Of a stretch of 64,000 bases of DNA, positions 12,717 through 24,359 are shown one piece after another (the stretch's first letter is position 1; the number at the start of each line of letters is the position of its first letter). The stretch lies in assembly GCF_042453785.1 (NCBI RefSeq), contig NC_091674.1, forward strand, positions 24,630,001 through 24,694,000. Direction: 5' to 3'. The stretch is from Malus domestica (taxonomy: Eukaryota > Streptophyta > Magnoliopsida > Rosales > Rosaceae). The notes beneath the pieces were generated by a model. That model made no database searches. It was not told the origin of the DNA and saw nothing but the letters and a program-made list of their open reading frames with translations. The position numbers were made by a program, and so were the translations under genes.

Positions 12717-13037
12717 ATTGAGAAGATGAAAACAGTGACCCACTTTTTGTTAACAAACATCTGTGCAACAGTTTTGGTATAAAAAAAATTTGCCTTGGTG
12801 GCTAAATTCTCAGGTAATCAAATTGCTAAGCAGCATATACATAGCCAACAAATCAGATAAATTAGATATTTCATGTATATTTAATATATTAGAGTATAAA
12901 ACATAGACCAAATGTGTAAGCTTTAGGTACTCAATCACAGCAGCACATTATTTTAACAAAAACAGAAAAATATTGCATGAATTTTTTTTTTCTGCGAAAA
13001 AAAAGGAAACAGGGGAAGGCAAAAGCTTTTCCCCCTA

Positions 13038-13402
13038 TACATACTTGCTAAGTTATCATAATAAACCACAACAACATGTAAAAAGATTTACAACACATGG
13101 ATAAAAAAGACCCTTTATCAATACACTTTAGCCAACCATTTTGTGGGCTTTAACACCATCATTGACTAACTAATAATGTTATGCAAAACTAACATAATAC
13201 TGCAACTGCAGAATAAGAATAAGCCACAAAAATACATGACAATAAGAGAAAGTAAAAGAACAAAGAATAATGAAAGCCAACCAAATAGCCTCAACTAATT
13301 GAACACTTAATTTCTGTAAATCCAAAACTAATAGCTCATTATACATACTTGCCAAGTTATTACAATAAACCACATCAATACATAAAAAGCTTTACAACAC
13401 AT
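13038..13402 (+). repeat. Diverged direct repeat pair inside the Helitron
   Basis: Sequence at about 13040-13098 (acatacttgctaagttat...) reappears at about 13343-13402 with small changes, each ending in 'ttacaacacat'. It is non-coding. Confidence 0.55.
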
Positions 13403-13977
13403 TCTAATTAAAATCTAAGGAAAAAAAAAGTTAGGCTTTTTCCATTTTAAAATCGAAGAAACAAAACCCACATATTTAAATAACAATGCGAATCTTACCC
13501 TCAAATGTTTCATAAGCACAGAGACTATCCAAGATCTTGTTCTCCCTTTGCAAATGCAACCTGCAAAACAAATCAAAAAAAAAAAAAAAAAAACGAAAGG
13601 GTAAGTAACAAAGCTCAAAAACCCTAGCACAAAAATGTCATAAACAGGATAAAAATGGGCAAAAATACATATAAACGTGTCACTATAAGAAACCTAAAGT
13701 GCTGCCCTTTTAAAAATAGTTTAAAAACAAATTATTCTAAATAACTGATATCGCAATGAAAGAAACCTAAAGTGCTGCCCTTTTTTTCACCGACGAAAAA
13801 CCTGACAGCAACACACAAAAATACGACGACGATTGAACAAAAATTTGGGAGCAGCAGAAGAAAAAATGAAGAGCAAAACGAAATAACCTCTGAGAACTAC
13901 ACAGAACCACAGAGAAAAAAGTGAGAGCAAGAAGAGAAATGAAAATTTGGGAAAGAAAAAGCAAACAAACCCAACAA

Positions 13978-14274
13978 AGAACACATCGATCATCGACACT
14001 TGGCAACTATAATACACACCTTTTCATAAAAAAATTAATTAAAAAATACAACCAAGAAAGCATCTGGAAGATGGAGGGAAAACAAAGGATAGAAAAGGGA
14101 AGAGAGAGAAACAAATGCTGAGATAAGAACACATCGATTATTGACACTTGGCACCTATGATACACACCTTTTCACAAAAAATTAATTAAAAAATACTACC
14201 AAGAAAGCATCTGGAAGATGGAGGAAAAACAAAGGATAGAAAAGGGAAGAGAGATAAACAAATGTTGAGATTGG
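13978..14274 (+). repeat. Tandem duplication, period about 148 bp
   Basis: A block starting at 'acacatcgat' (13981) is repeated at 14129 with a few substitutions and small indels. Both copies contain 'catctggaagatggagg' and end near 'acaaatg(c/t)tgagat'. It lies in the 5' part of the Helitron. No protein is encoded convincingly. Confidence 0.8.
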
Positions 14275-15338
14275 ATAAAGAGAGGCGTGTATGGCATATC
14301 CACCACAAAAAAAAAATTAAAAAACAGCATCTGAACATGCAGCAGAGGATTTAGGTTTTAAAAACCAATGAAGTGGATGTATCCCAGAGAAGAAAGCCAA
14401 AAAGTAAAGAAATATCACCCAAAACACACACGATGAGGGACAGGTGGAACGAAAAAGACATAACTGTCATTTAACTGTGCAGAAACTGATAGAAATGTGT
14501 AAAAGCGTCATCTCACTGTACCAAGCAGATAAGACCACCAGAAACAAAGAAGACACCAAGGGGTATTTAAGCCATTACACTGCTCGTGAACAGTGTTTTC
14601 CACCAGGTTTTAGTATATAGATAATTTGACAGCAAAGCAATAGGAGCAAGGGTGAAATAAAAGAAAAATGGGTGCCTCCTTCTAGGCAGAAGTGGCCAAT
14701 TCACTTTTTTGATGACTGCTTTATCTAGAACACAACCAACAATGAAAAGTCGGGAAGAAGAGCAATCATACATAAATTTTTATTGTTTGTTGTGCCAACT
14801 CACTTTTTTTAATATTTTTTCTCTCGCCACCGGCATTTTTATCACATTTTTTAATATTTTGTTTTTGTCATTCATAAGTTTTTATTGTTTGTTGTGCCAC
14901 AAATCATATGGCCGTTATAAATTGTTATTGTTTATTGTGCCATTTCACATTTTTTAATTTTTTTTGTCTTGCCACAGCATCTTTATCACATTTTTAAATT
15001 TTTTATTCCGTTTCAGTTGAAACCTAAACCCTAAACTGGCACAAATGTTCAATTCTTATAGATAAGCTTCACCAACAGTATGTGCACACTACGACCAAAT
15101 GATCCTGATGACCAACAAGTGGAACTAACTTCCAGCAGCAGATAAAAGTGGAAGAAGCTGGAACCCTAGAAAACACAACACGCACGCACGCACGGACAGA
15201 AAGAAAAATGAAAGAGGGGCAAAATGGCCAATTCACCATTTAACCCCACTAAAGCTGAAAAAACATGAAGAGAAAGAGGGGCAAAACTGGTGGAGCACTG
15301 TTAATGAACAGTAGTTTTCCACCGGGTTTTAGTATAGA

Positions 15339-15774
15339 TAAAATATGAGAGAATCTTTTGGTATCGTTGCAGCACTGGTATAATATAGATGGACACAAGT
15401 GTTTTAAAATGGTGATCTTATGGTTAAATATGAAAAGATAAATCGACTATATATAAGTGTAATACTCAAATTAGTCCGATATTGCATTATACGACCTACT
15501 AATTTAGTTAAAATTATTCGATAACTTTTTATCTTATCTGACTAAAATAATCAGTATGGTTCACATTAGGATTATGAAAACCCCACATCAATCATGCAAG
15601 TCGTTAATGTGGGATGAGGGCTCCCCACGAAATAGAACAATAGAATAGAAGTGGGAAACGAACCCCATCGTACGACATCTACTGACCCCCACTTGGATGG
15701 TAATCTCGTATTTTTCTAATGTATGATATTCATGTATTGTCTACATGGCACTAAACATTAAAGTATGATTGATA
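15339..15774. other. Intergenic stretch between Helitron and SINE
   Basis: Ordinary AT-rich sequence. No gene or element end was recognised. Confidence 0.4.
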
Positions 15775-15934
15775 TTTTTTTTTTTGAACAAACGATATTC
15801 TCTACACTAGGGTAGTGGGGGTAGCTTAGCATCACAATGGACTAGCAATAATATAGTTCAAAATTTCTTTTGGCGAGAATCAAATCTAAGATCTCTCACT
15901 TACAAGTGAAGAGAAATACCACTAAACTGTAGTA
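15775..15934 (-). mobile_element. SINE (tRNA-derived), reverse orientation
   Basis: Read on the minus strand it starts TACTACAGTTTAGTGGTATT (A-box region) and has a B-box-like TTAGATTTGATTCTCG. It ends ATCGTTTGTTC followed by an A run (the T run at 15775-15785). It is related to the SINE at 59357-59510, which has the same start (TACTAC) and the same CTTAG-TTCGA-TCTCG core. I could not identify a clean target duplication. Confidence 0.65.
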
Positions 15935-15963
15935 CTAAATGGCAGCAGAATCGATATTGAATT

Positions 15964-18017
15964 TGTTGATGCACAAAATCAGCGAGGACTTTGGTACAAC
16001 AGAAAGTGTCAAGTTTGTGACTTTCGCTAGATTGCTCCGGTCACTAGTGTAGATAAGTATGTAAATGGATAGAGGCGGAGAAGCAAACACAAGATGTACT
16101 TGGTTCACCTAGATTGGCTACGTCCACGGAGTAGAGGAGTTCTCATTAATTGTGAAGGGTTTACACAAGTACATAGGTTCAATCTTTCCTTTAGTGAGTG
16201 CTAGTGAATGATTTAGTACAAATGACATTAGGAAATATTGTGAGAGAATGATCTCCTTTTATAGAAGAGTCTCTAGCTTTGTTCTGACTTTGACATGTGT
16301 CATGCTGTGATTGGCCTCTGAAGTTGACATATGTCATGCTATGATTGGCCTCTGATGTCGACACGTGTCGTGCTGTGATTGGCCTCTTGGTTGGAGGGAA
16401 ACTCTTGTGGATCATTGACAGTATAACGTTGACCGGTGCTCAGTAGTTTCGAGATTGGTCAAGTATGGTACAAACAGTGATCCCCTAAGTTCCCGAGTGA
16501 GGGAAACTCCTCGTTTGGGGACTTGCAAGATCCAAGCCGCTGAGTAATCACGAAACTTCTAAGTATTGAAGTGTGGTATCGTTTTCACTTGCCTTATTTG
16601 TCTCATAGGTAGATGTGGCATCTTCTCTAGAAGTACTTTTCCTCCATCCAGGGGTGGTATCTTTAACCGATGTAGATGCACAAGGTAATGTATCAATTTC
16701 ACTTGAAGCTTCCTTGTAGTTTCGGACTTGGTCAAGCGTGATACAAACCCTATAATAGAAATCCCCCAAGTCTCTGAGCAAAGAGATCTGTCGAAAGAGG
16801 TGACAGACAAGGTAAACAATCAGTCCCAGATCGGAAGTTTGATTTCGAGCTCCGGCTGATTGTTCTCATTTTCCCTATCTTGTAGGCAACAAGAAGGATA
16901 AAGAGAAGAAAAATAAGAAGAGATGATATGAGATATTTTTGCTTTTGAAGAAGTAACTTTCCACAGGCTTATTCTTGAACCCGGCTTGAGGGTTTTTTGG
17001 TTTCCTACAAAGTATAAGGCCGACTCAAGAATTTGAGGGTCAAAACAAGTCTATCAAATCTAGAGTACGTTCGACCCTGATGATATGAGATACTTTTGCT
17101 ATTGACAAAGTAGTGGATGTGGCATGGCGAGGCTTTACTTTTTGGTGATGGTGTCAACAAAAGGTTGTTGAAGCTTCTTGAGCTATTCGGATAGGGCAAC
17201 GATGTCGAGCTTGGCTTTGACTTAGACTCATCCGTCTGGATTATGTGGTTCTGCAAGGAGGGCGTTGTGCTATAGTGATCTGTTCCCGCTCATCGTTGAA
17301 CCTTCTGCTCCAATCTTTTGCATCGCAGAAATGGTGCGCAACCTTTGCATTTGAATGGTCCTTCAGAGCACTACTTCTTAGCGACTCATCCATGTGTGGC
17401 AGCTTCAGTGTAAAGCGTCAATATCGTATCAACTGTTCTGAGGTATTTGTCAAAGGACTTCGTGACCTTGACAACAGTTAAGGATGAGTACTCGAGAGCA
17501 ATGTTAGGTAAGTAACCATGCAAAGATTCTGGGCAATCAGTTCCAGATCGGAAGTTTGATTTCAGGTTTCGACTGATTGTGTTTATTCTCATTGTCATGC
17601 AGGTAAGAGCAAAGGCAAAGGAAAAGACAGGGAAAAAGCATGATATGGGATACTCTTGCTTTTGACCCTGATGATATGAGATACTCTTACTCTGGTGTGG
17701 CTGGTTTGCATAAGTATTATTGGGGGGAAGAAAGCTGAGTATTTCGAGAGGCTTCGTTGGGAGTGCCCTCTCAGATATGAGGAAGGGTTGAGCATTTTTG
17801 CAGGTCTGCCTGTCCGTTGAGAATGAAGGTCGACATATATAGGAGTCTCCCTAACAACAAGTAGTAATGTTATTCCTTTACCCTTCTTGGTCATAACAAT
17901 GTAGTGGGAGCTGTAAGCTTCACGTGTTTTAACTTTGTCAAATCACTTTGAAAAAGTGGTCTATGGTATTTGGAAAGCTGATGTTGCGTGTGAAGATTGC
18001 AAACAAGCTTTTTGTCC
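15964..18017 (+). mobile_element. Partial LARD-like LTR element, independent copy
   Basis: It begins with TGTTGATGC, which I take as an LTR start. For about 2 kb it is collinear with the LARD segment of the chimeric elements (35415-36810 plus, and the reverse of 25190-26605). Unlike those, it retains about 280 bases between 16254 and 16535. These include a TATA-like 'ccttttatagaag', a threefold repeat (16281-16390), and the block 'cccgagtgagggaaac' to 'gctgagt'. No gag or pol was seen. It stops at 18017 against a MITE. It shows what the LARD looked like outside the LINE chimera. Its classification as a LARD is my inference from the non-coding body and from recollection of apple repeats. Confidence 0.6.
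16281..16390 (+). repeat. Threefold repeat of about 38 bp with ACACGTGTC box in the LTR
   Basis: Three consecutive units contain GACA(T/C)(G/A)TGTC followed by (A/G)TGCTRTGATTGGCCTCT. The third holds the palindromic core GACACGTGTC, an E-box/ABRE-like site. They lie just downstream of the TATA-like 'ttttatagaag', so they are candidate LTR regulatory repeats. Function is inferred. Confidence 0.6.
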
Positions 18018-18140
18018 AATCACATCCATTCATCGTACATCGTGTGGTCAGTTTTTGTTAGGTACAGTTTATATTCAATTTTAAATAATAAAAATTACAA
18101 TAATTTCTGACTGCACGATGTACAATAACCGAATGTAATT
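18018..18140. mobile_element. Short MITE with 34-bp terminal inverted repeats
   Basis: The left arm, 18018-18051 (AATCACATCC...GTGGTCAG), pairs with the right arm, 18107-18140, at roughly 27 of 34 positions. The 55-base centre is AT-rich. The whole 123-base unit could fold into one hairpin. It sits exactly where the LARD homology stops. The target duplication could not be settled, so the superfamily is unknown. Confidence 0.7.
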
Positions 18141-18576
18141 GAAGGATCATTAAGATCATCACAAAGAAGATCCGACGAGGATCTTCCTGGTCCATAATAG
18201 ACTTATTGGCCAAAATCAGATAAGGCTAAGACTTGGGAACACAAAGCTGCAGAATCCTGGTTCATAATAGACTTCTTGGCCAAAATCAGATAAGGCTAAG
18301 ACTTGGTAACACAAAACTGCATCCTGCATGGTCATATGTAGTGGCCAAGGCTAAAAACAGACAGTACTATATATCGTCTTCATATTTACTTTTCAGACGA
18401 GACCTACCAATTCTTGGTTTCACCTTTGGCATCATCAAATACATTTATGATATAAGCATTTTATCATCAAAATGAAAATATAGAAATAATAATTTATGGT
18501 TGTTTACTTGTTAGTAATGGATTTGAAAAAAGGGTACAATTTAGGACATTTGGCCCTAAAAAGGGTACACTTTCTT
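18141..18576. repeat. Tandem duplication of about 69 bp and flanking spacer
   Basis: Two adjacent copies start 'tcctggtccataatagactt' (near 18187) and 'tcctggttcataatagactt' (near 18256). Each continues 'ggccaaaatcagataagg' and 'acacaaa(g/a)ctgca'. The rest of the stretch shows nothing recognisable. Confidence 0.65.
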
Positions 18577-19168
18577 TGGATGATCACACTTGCTCCCTAA
18601 TACACTATATCAGATTTTCTTACAAGTCGATACTCTAAGATACTCAAATCCTTTACACAGAGGAATTAAGATTGAGTGCAAAGGGACAGACACGTACAAT
18701 GGTCAACTAGCTTAAAGATTCAAACTTGAATGCAACGAGACAAACTCACACTCTAGCTAATTGGCCTATCCCACGTTTGTAAACCGAGTTTATTAGATGC
18801 AATAAGAATTGTGAAAATATTTAGAAAAATGGATGTAAAAGATGAGAAAGTTTGGAGTGAAAGTGGGTGGCGGGTACCTCCAATGAATGCATTAAAGTTC
18901 TCCCACATGGTGTTCTTTCTTGGAAAGAAAAGTGGTTTATCTCCAACATTAATGGAGTTGGCTTTACTTAATATTCTGAAACAGTTTTTGCCCTCTATGC
19001 GCAGCAACGAGAGAAGTCATAGACCTCACTGAGACCAACTTGAAAACACAAGAAAATTGTGGAAGGTAGTTCTTACTTTTTATGAAGCAATGACTTATGA
19101 ACTTGGTATCTTAATTTTCCCTATCGACTTTCAATATTGATTTCTGATCGTCTAATATTTTAAAACAT
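18577..19168. repeat. Unclassified repeat, copy 2, left part (split by LINE)
   Basis: This matches 5838-6427. Its last 16 bases (19153-19168) are the left target duplication of the chimeric LINE. The repeat resumes at 27242. Confidence 0.75.
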
Positions 19169-19280
19169 AACTCCGCCGTGTAAGTTTATCTTACATTGCC
19201 GGTCCCAAGCCCGGATAAAGGAGGAGGGGGAGGGCGTCAGGTAGTCGACAGCCGGCACTCCATGATCACGTCGAATCCTT

Positions 19281-22200
19281 ATGAAAATGAATCCAGAACG
19301 AAATCGCGCTAAAGCTAGGGCGTCACCCGTAAGTGGCGCGCTGTGTGGCCCGAGCACAGTGATAAGTGAGCAAGGGTCGCTGTATCTCCATCGGCACCCG
19401 GATGCAGTGTTAAATGAGCAAGGGGGCTATAGAAACTTCTTTTCGAACGACTCCACTCAAAGTTGTTTGGGAGCATATGCTCCTATCAACTTTACACGGG
19501 ACACACAAAAGAAGTACTTTGATTCTATTAGACAGGGAATGGTGAAGAAGCTAGGACAGAAGGGTAGAGTTCAAGGGAGCAAAATGCGTTTAGGAACGTG
19601 GAATATAGGAACCTTGACGGGAAAATCTATGGAAGTAGTAGAAGTTATGGTGAGGAGAAGGATAAATATTATATGCCTACAAGAAACTAAGTGGGTTGGG
19701 CGTAAGGCAAAGGATCTAGAAAACTCAGGGTTTAAACTATGGTATTCGGGCACAAATAGAACGAGAAACGGTGTTGGCATCATTGTGGACAAGACCTTGA
19801 CACAAGATGTTGTAGATGTCAAGAGGGTAGGAGATAGAATCATGGCAATTAAGATTGTAATAGGACAAGAACTTATCAATGTGATTAGTGCGTACGCACC
19901 TCAAGTAGGGTTGGATACGAGTTCGAAGGAGAAATTTTGGGAAGACCTTGGAGACTTGGTGCAAGGAATTGTTCAGACGGAGAAGTTATTTATAGGAGGA
20001 GATTTAAATGGACACGTGGGCAGGGAGACAGGCAACTATGGAGGTTTTCATGGTGGCCATGGTTTCGGGGAGAGAAACGAGGATGGGGAAGCTATCTTGG
20101 ATTTTGCAATGGCATATGATCTCTTCTTAGCCAACACCTTCTTTAAGAAGCGGGAAGAACATGTGATCACCTACAAGAGTGGGTCGTCAAAAACACAAAT
20201 AGATTTTCTTCTAATGAGGAAAAGGGATCGTATAACTTGTAAGGATTGCAAAGTTATACCAGGAGAGAGCGTGGCTAATCAACATCGCTTGTTGGTGATG
20301 GATGTACATATCAAAAGAGTGAGAAAAAAGAACAAGACTTGGAAGTGCCCAAGGACTAGATGGTGGAATCTAAAAGAAGAAAAACAAGTCATTTTCAAAG
20401 AGAAAATAACCACCCAGTGTGTGTGGGATAGAGAGGGGGAAGCTAACCAAATGTGGGATTCCATGGCTAGTTGTATCCGAAAAGTAGCAAAAGAGGTATT
20501 AGGAGAGTCCAAGGGCTTTGCTCCACACCAAAAGGAATCGTGGTGGTGGAATGAGGAGGTACAAACAAAGGTGAAGGCTAAGAAGGAATGTTGTAAAGCC
20601 TTATACAAGGATAGGACCGATGAAAATGGTGAAAGGTATAGAAAAGCGAAGCAAGAGGCGAAGAAAGCTGTGAGAGAAGCTAAGTTAGCGGCTTATGACG
20701 ATATGTATAAACGACTAGATACCAAAGAAGGAGAGTTGGATATCTATAAACTAGCTAGAGCAAGGGAAAAGAAGACAAGGGACCTAAACCAAGTGAGGTG
20801 CATCAAGGATGAGGATGGAAAGGTTCTTGCTACAGAGAACGCGGTTAAAGACAGATGGAAAGGTTATTTTCATAATCTTTTCAATGAAGGACATGAAAGG
20901 AGTGCTTCTTTAGGGGAGTTGAGTAACTCAGAAGAGTGTAGAAACTACTCTTTTTATCGTAGAATCCGGAAGGAAGAAGTGGTTGTAGCTTTGAAGAAGA
21001 TGAAGCATAGAAAAGCAGTAGGCCCAGACGATATACCAATCGAAGTGTGGAAAGTTTTGGGAGAGACGGGTATAACATGGCTCACTGACCTTTTCAATAG
21101 GATTTTGAAAACGAAGAAGATGCCAAATGAGTGGCGAACGAGCACTTTGGTGCCTATCTACAAGAATAAGGGCGATGTACAAAATTGCATGAACTATAGG
21201 GGTATTAAGCTAATGAGTCATACAATGAAGCTCTGGGAGAGAGTCATTGAGCATAGATTGAGGCAAGAGACACGGGTTTCGGACAACCAATTCGGGTTCA
21301 TGCCAGGGCGCTCAACCATGGAGGCAATCTATCTCTTACGAAGATTGATGGAAAGATATAGAGATGGGAAAAAGGATTTACACATGGTCTTTATAGATTT
21401 GGAAAAAGCGTATGATAGGGTCCCAAAAGACATTCTTTGGAGGATTTTAGAGAAGAAAGGAGTACGAGTAACATATATCCAAGCTATACAGGATATGTAT
21501 GAAGGAGCAAAGACTGCCGTAAGAACTCATGAAGGACAAACCGAAAGCTTTCCCATAACTGTAGGATTACATCAAGGCTCATCCTTAAGTCCTTACCTCT
21601 TTGCGTTGGTAATGGATGAGTTAACAGGACATATTCAAGATGATATTCCTTGGTGTATGCTTTTCGCAGACGATATAGTGTTGATAGATGAAACTCAAGA
21701 AGGGGTAAATGCAAAGCTTAACCTTTGGAGAGAAGTGTTGGAATCTAAAGGTCTTCGCCTAAGCCGATCAAAGACAGAATATATGGAGTGCAAGTTCAGT
21801 GCAAATGGAGGCCAAAACGAGTTAGGGGTGAGGATCGGAGATCAAGAAATACCAAAGAGCGACCGTTTTCGTTACCTAGGATCTATCTTGCAAAAGAACG
21901 GAGAATTAGATGGAGATCTCAACCATAGAATACAAGCTGGATGGATGAAGTGGAAGAGTGCATCCGGCGTGTTGTGTGACCACCGTATGCCACTGAAGCT
22001 CAAGGGAAAATTTTATAGGACGGCAATAAGGCCGGCGATGCTGTATGGCACAAAATGTTGGGCGGTGAAGCATCAACACGTACACAAAATGGGTGTAGCG
22101 GAGATGAGGATGCTTCGTTGGATGTGTGGGCACACGAGAAAGGATAAGATTAGGAATGAGGATATTCGGGGTAAAGTAGGAGTAGCCGAAATTGAAGGAA

Positions 22201-22439
22201 AGATGAGAGAAAATCGGTTACGGTGGTTTGGACATGTGCAAAGAAGGCCTACTGACGCTCCGATTAGAAGATGCGACTATGGGACAGAGGTTCAGGGCCG
22301 AAGGGGTAGAGGAAGACCCAGGAAAACTTTGAGAGAGACCCTAAGAAAAGACTTAGAGTACTTGGATCTAACGGAGGACATGACACAGGACAGAACACAA
22401 TGGCGTTCTAAGATTCATATAGCCGATCCCACTCAGTGA
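19281..22439 (+). CDS. RTE-clade LINE endonuclease-reverse transcriptase
   Basis: A single uninterrupted 1052-codon frame. After a ~100-residue leader, an apurinic-like endonuclease begins at [14 protein letters not shown] and includes [25 protein letters not shown] and the domain end SKTQIDFLL. The reverse transcriptase follows from about residue 560, with [23 protein letters not shown] broken across motifs, the [14 protein letters not shown] motif [14 protein letters not shown], and the catalytic FADD in [12 protein letters not shown]. The C-terminus includes [10 protein letters not shown]. One ORF with no RNase H and a microsatellite tail is typical of the RTE clade. Host annotation often mislabels it as craniofacial development protein 2-like. 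The frame looks intact, so it may still be functional. The stop lies at the junction with the LARD segment (CACTCAGTGA), so this copy lacks its own 3' tail. Confidence 0.9.
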   Translation: MKMNPERNRAKARASPVSGALCGPSTVISEQGSLYLHRHPDAVLNEQGGYRNFFSNDSTQSCLGAYAPINFTRDTQKKYFDSIRQGMVKKLGQKGRVQGSKMRLGTWNIGTLTGKSMEVVEVMVRRRINIICLQETKWVGRKAKDLENSGFKLWYSGTNRTRNGVGIIVDKTLTQDVVDVKRVGDRIMAIKIVIGQELINVISAYAPQVGLDTSSKEKFWEDLGDLVQGIVQTEKLFIGGDLNGHVGRETGNYGGFHGGHGFGERNEDGEAILDFAMAYDLFLANTFFKKREEHVITYKSGSSKTQIDFLLMRKRDRITCKDCKVIPGESVANQHRLLVMDVHIKRVRKKNKTWKCPRTRWWNLKEEKQVIFKEKITTQCVWDREGEANQMWDSMASCIRKVAKEVLGESKGFAPHQKESWWWNEEVQTKVKAKKECCKALYKDRTDENGERYRKAKQEAKKAVREAKLAAYDDMYKRLDTKEGELDIYKLARAREKKTRDLNQVRCIKDEDGKVLATENAVKDRWKGYFHNLFNEGHERSASLGELSNSEECRNYSFYRRIRKEEVVVALKKMKHRKAVGPDDIPIEVWKVLGETGITWLTDLFNRILKTKKMPNEWRTSTLVPIYKNKGDVQNCMNYRGIKLMSHTMKLWERVIEHRLRQETRVSDNQFGFMPGRSTMEAIYLLRRLMERYRDGKKDLHMVFIDLEKAYDRVPKDILWRILEKKGVRVTYIQAIQDMYEGAKTAVRTHEGQTESFPITVGLHQGSSLSPYLFALVMDELTGHIQDDIPWCMLFADDIVLIDETQEGVNAKLNLWREVLESKGLRLSRSKTEYMECKFSANGGQNELGVRIGDQEIPKSDRFRYLGSILQKNGELDGDLNHRIQAGWMKWKSASGVLCDHRMPLKLKGKFYRTAIRPAMLYGTKCWAVKHQHVHKMGVAEMRMLRWMCGHTRKDKIRNEDIRGKVGVAEIEGKMRENRLRWFGHVQRRPTDAPIRRCDYGTEVQGRRGRGRPRKTLRETLRKDLEYLDLTEDMTQDRTQWRSKIHIADPTQ

Positions 22440-22697
22440 CTTGGATTTTCCAAGTCTCCAACCGAGAAGTTGTCCTCGTTCGGGAAATTAAGGGAACACT
22501 ACCTCAACCTACATGCTCCACTCACAAAGCTCCAACATACAAGCATCAACAAAAGAAAATTCAAAGAACTTAGCGAAGAAGGCTTTGGTGATTTAACACA
22601 ATATGTTGAAATGAAGGAAAGCTTATTTATTGATATCTTGATAAATTACAAATATGTACATATACTTGAGTCAAAATAAACAAACAAGAGGGAGCCT

Positions 22698-23372
22698 TCA
22701 CAAAGGTTGCTTAGGAGAAGTCTCGGCAGTCGGTAGAGCCCCAGAAAGAGAAGGCACCGGAGGGGGATCATTCGGAGCCTCAGTACTGGACAGAACCCTA
22801 GAAGGAGGAGGCATCAGAGGTTGATCATTTGGAGCTTCATTACGCGGTACAGCCCCAGAAGACGAAGGCAATAAATGCCTTTGGAACAAACCCACAAATC
22901 TCTGATGATCAAGTAAAACCTGACCATCAGATTCCTTCATCTGGTCAAGCTTCCTCTTCATGTTTGTAGCATAGTCATGTGCGAGCCGGTGCAACTGTTT
23001 ATTCTCATGCTTGAGCCCTCTAATCTCCTGTTTGAGACTCATCACTTCAGCCGCCAATTATTCAACTTGGCGGGTTCGAGCAAATAGGCGTTGTGCCATA
23101 TTAGACACAGAACCTGCACACTGAACACTAAGAGCCAGAGAATCCTTAACAGCCAACTCATCAGACCGTTTGGAAAGTAGTCTGTTATCTTTGGGAGTGA
23201 GAAGGTTCCTGGCCACTACTGCAGCGGTCATATCATTCTTCATCACGGAATCCCCAACGGTAAGAGGACCAGTAGGGGAGACGAAGGATGGGCGCCATAT
23301 GTTGTCTGGAGAAGGCGGGGCTGCCTCTTCAACAAGGTTCAAGTCAAAACGACGGTCGGAGGGGCCAGACAT
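22698..23372 (-). pseudogene. LARD coiled-coil protein, interrupted by one stop
   Basis: The ATG is at 23370-23372. The frame is open through MSGPSDRRFDLNLVEE to LFARTRQVE, then meets a TAA where copy B has a serine codon. It continues in the same frame to QPL and a stop at 22698. It is the same protein as the intact 224-residue frame at 38944-39618. It contains a coiled coil and a proline/serine-rich tail and has no recognised domain. The stop makes this copy inactive. Confidence 0.75.
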
Positions 23373-23499
23373 TTTCAAAGGTGTAGAAGAGAGAAGAGGT
23401 CGGACAAATCAAGTTCTTAGAAGTGCAAGAATGGAGCTTCTACATGTGGATATTCAAGTGTGCTTTGGAACTTAATGTTAGCCTCTATAAAAATCTGCA

Positions 23500-23850
23500 C
23501 TCGACGAAGCTTCAGAAATCGAAGAGGCGTTTGCTTTCTCAAAAGCTGGGCTGCTCAGAGACCACGAGGGTCGATCTCAGAAATCGAAGAGGCGTTTGCT
23601 TTCTCAAAAGCTGGGCTGCTCAAAGACCACGAAGGCCGATCTCAGAAATCGAAGAGGTTTGCTTTCTCAAAAGCTAGGCTGCTCAGAGACCACGAGGGCC
23701 GATCTCAGAAATCGAAGAGGTTTGCTTTCTCAAAAGCTGGGCTGCTCAGAGACCACGAGGGCCGATCTCAGAAATCGAAGAGGTTTGCTTTCTCAAAAGC
23801 TGGGCTGCTCAGAGACCACGAGGGTCGATCTCAGAAATCGAAGAGGCACC
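23500..23850 (+). repeat. Tandem array of about 60-bp units in LARD A
   Basis: Five to six head-to-tail units, each 'agaaatcgaagaggYgtttgc', then 'tttctcaaaagct(g/a)ggctgc', then 'agaccacgagggYcgatctc'. Units are nearly identical, with periods of about 60-63 bases, consistent with recent slippage or unequal exchange. The apparent open frames here only reflect the repeat. Confidence 0.85.
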
Positions 23851-24234
23851 TACTTTTCCAGCCTTGTCAGCACCTGTCACACGCACACTCAGCTTTGCGG
23901 AAATTATGGGCATTCTGTCGAAGATTTCTGGCGAAGTAGAAAGCACATGAATCGTACTGTTCAATCACCCACTTCCCACACGCAACAGTAGCTCATGGGT
24001 ACCACATATAACTTTGCCAAAGTTCTCTGACAAAGTTGAGACTACTTTTCCAGCCTTGTCAGCACCTGTCACACGCACACTCAGCTTTGCGGAAATTATG
24101 GGCATTCTGTCGAAGATTTCTGGCGAAGTAGAAAGCACATGAATCGTACTGTTCAATCACCCACTTCCCACACGCAACAGTAGCTCATGGGTACCACATA
24201 TAACTTTGCCAAAGTTCTCTGACAAAGTCGAGAC
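23851..24234 (+). repeat. Direct tandem duplication of 192 bp
   Basis: 23851-24042 and 24043-24234 are almost identical, starting 'tacttttccagccttgtcag' and ending 'gttctctgacaaagt'. In copy B the equivalent sequences occur twice but far apart (near 37500-37650 and 38400-38570). This suggests local rearrangement of the array. Confidence 0.85.
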
Positions 24235-24359
24235 ACGTGAAGCTTGCAACTCTCACTACATCGCTCTGACCAAGAAGGGTAAAAGAATAGCAAAGAAACA
24301 ATACTAACAAAGTTTAGACACATAAATTTTGACGGCCTAGCTACCATATTATTACCTAC

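Larger units (their letters stand above)
7856..15338 (-). mobile_element. Helitron of about 7.5 kb carrying an RPA70-like gene
   Basis: Read on the minus strand, the element starts TCTATACTAAAACCCGG at 15338. It ends near 7856 with a GC-rich hairpin (CCCGC, 8-base loop, GCGGG; at about 7870-7890) followed by TAGCTTTTTCTAA. That is the TC...hairpin...CTRR arrangement of plant Helitrons. The flanking bases are A before and T after, as expected for A/T insertion without target duplication. It contains an eight-exon RPA70-like gene, a normal accessory of plant Helitrons, but I see no Rep/helicase open frame. It is therefore probably non-autonomous or internally deleted. A second Helitron-like 5' end lies near 14617 (TCTATATACTAAAACC...), so a nested or alternative start is possible. 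Confidence 0.75.

Noticed and set aside
13767..14017. Cysteine/phenylalanine-rich minus-strand frames
   Set aside because: Translations of AG-rich Helitron sequence in two frames; no family resemblance, and they overlap a tandem duplication.
19281..22439. Host 'craniofacial development protein 2' gene
   Set aside because: The frame has endonuclease and reverse transcriptase motifs and lies within a TSD-flanked LINE; the host-gene name is a known annotation artefact.
23460..23991. Overlapping frames of 130-160 codons with repeated RSQKSKRFAFSKAG units
   Set aside because: They are read-outs of the tandem DNA repeat in several frames at once. No start context or domain.
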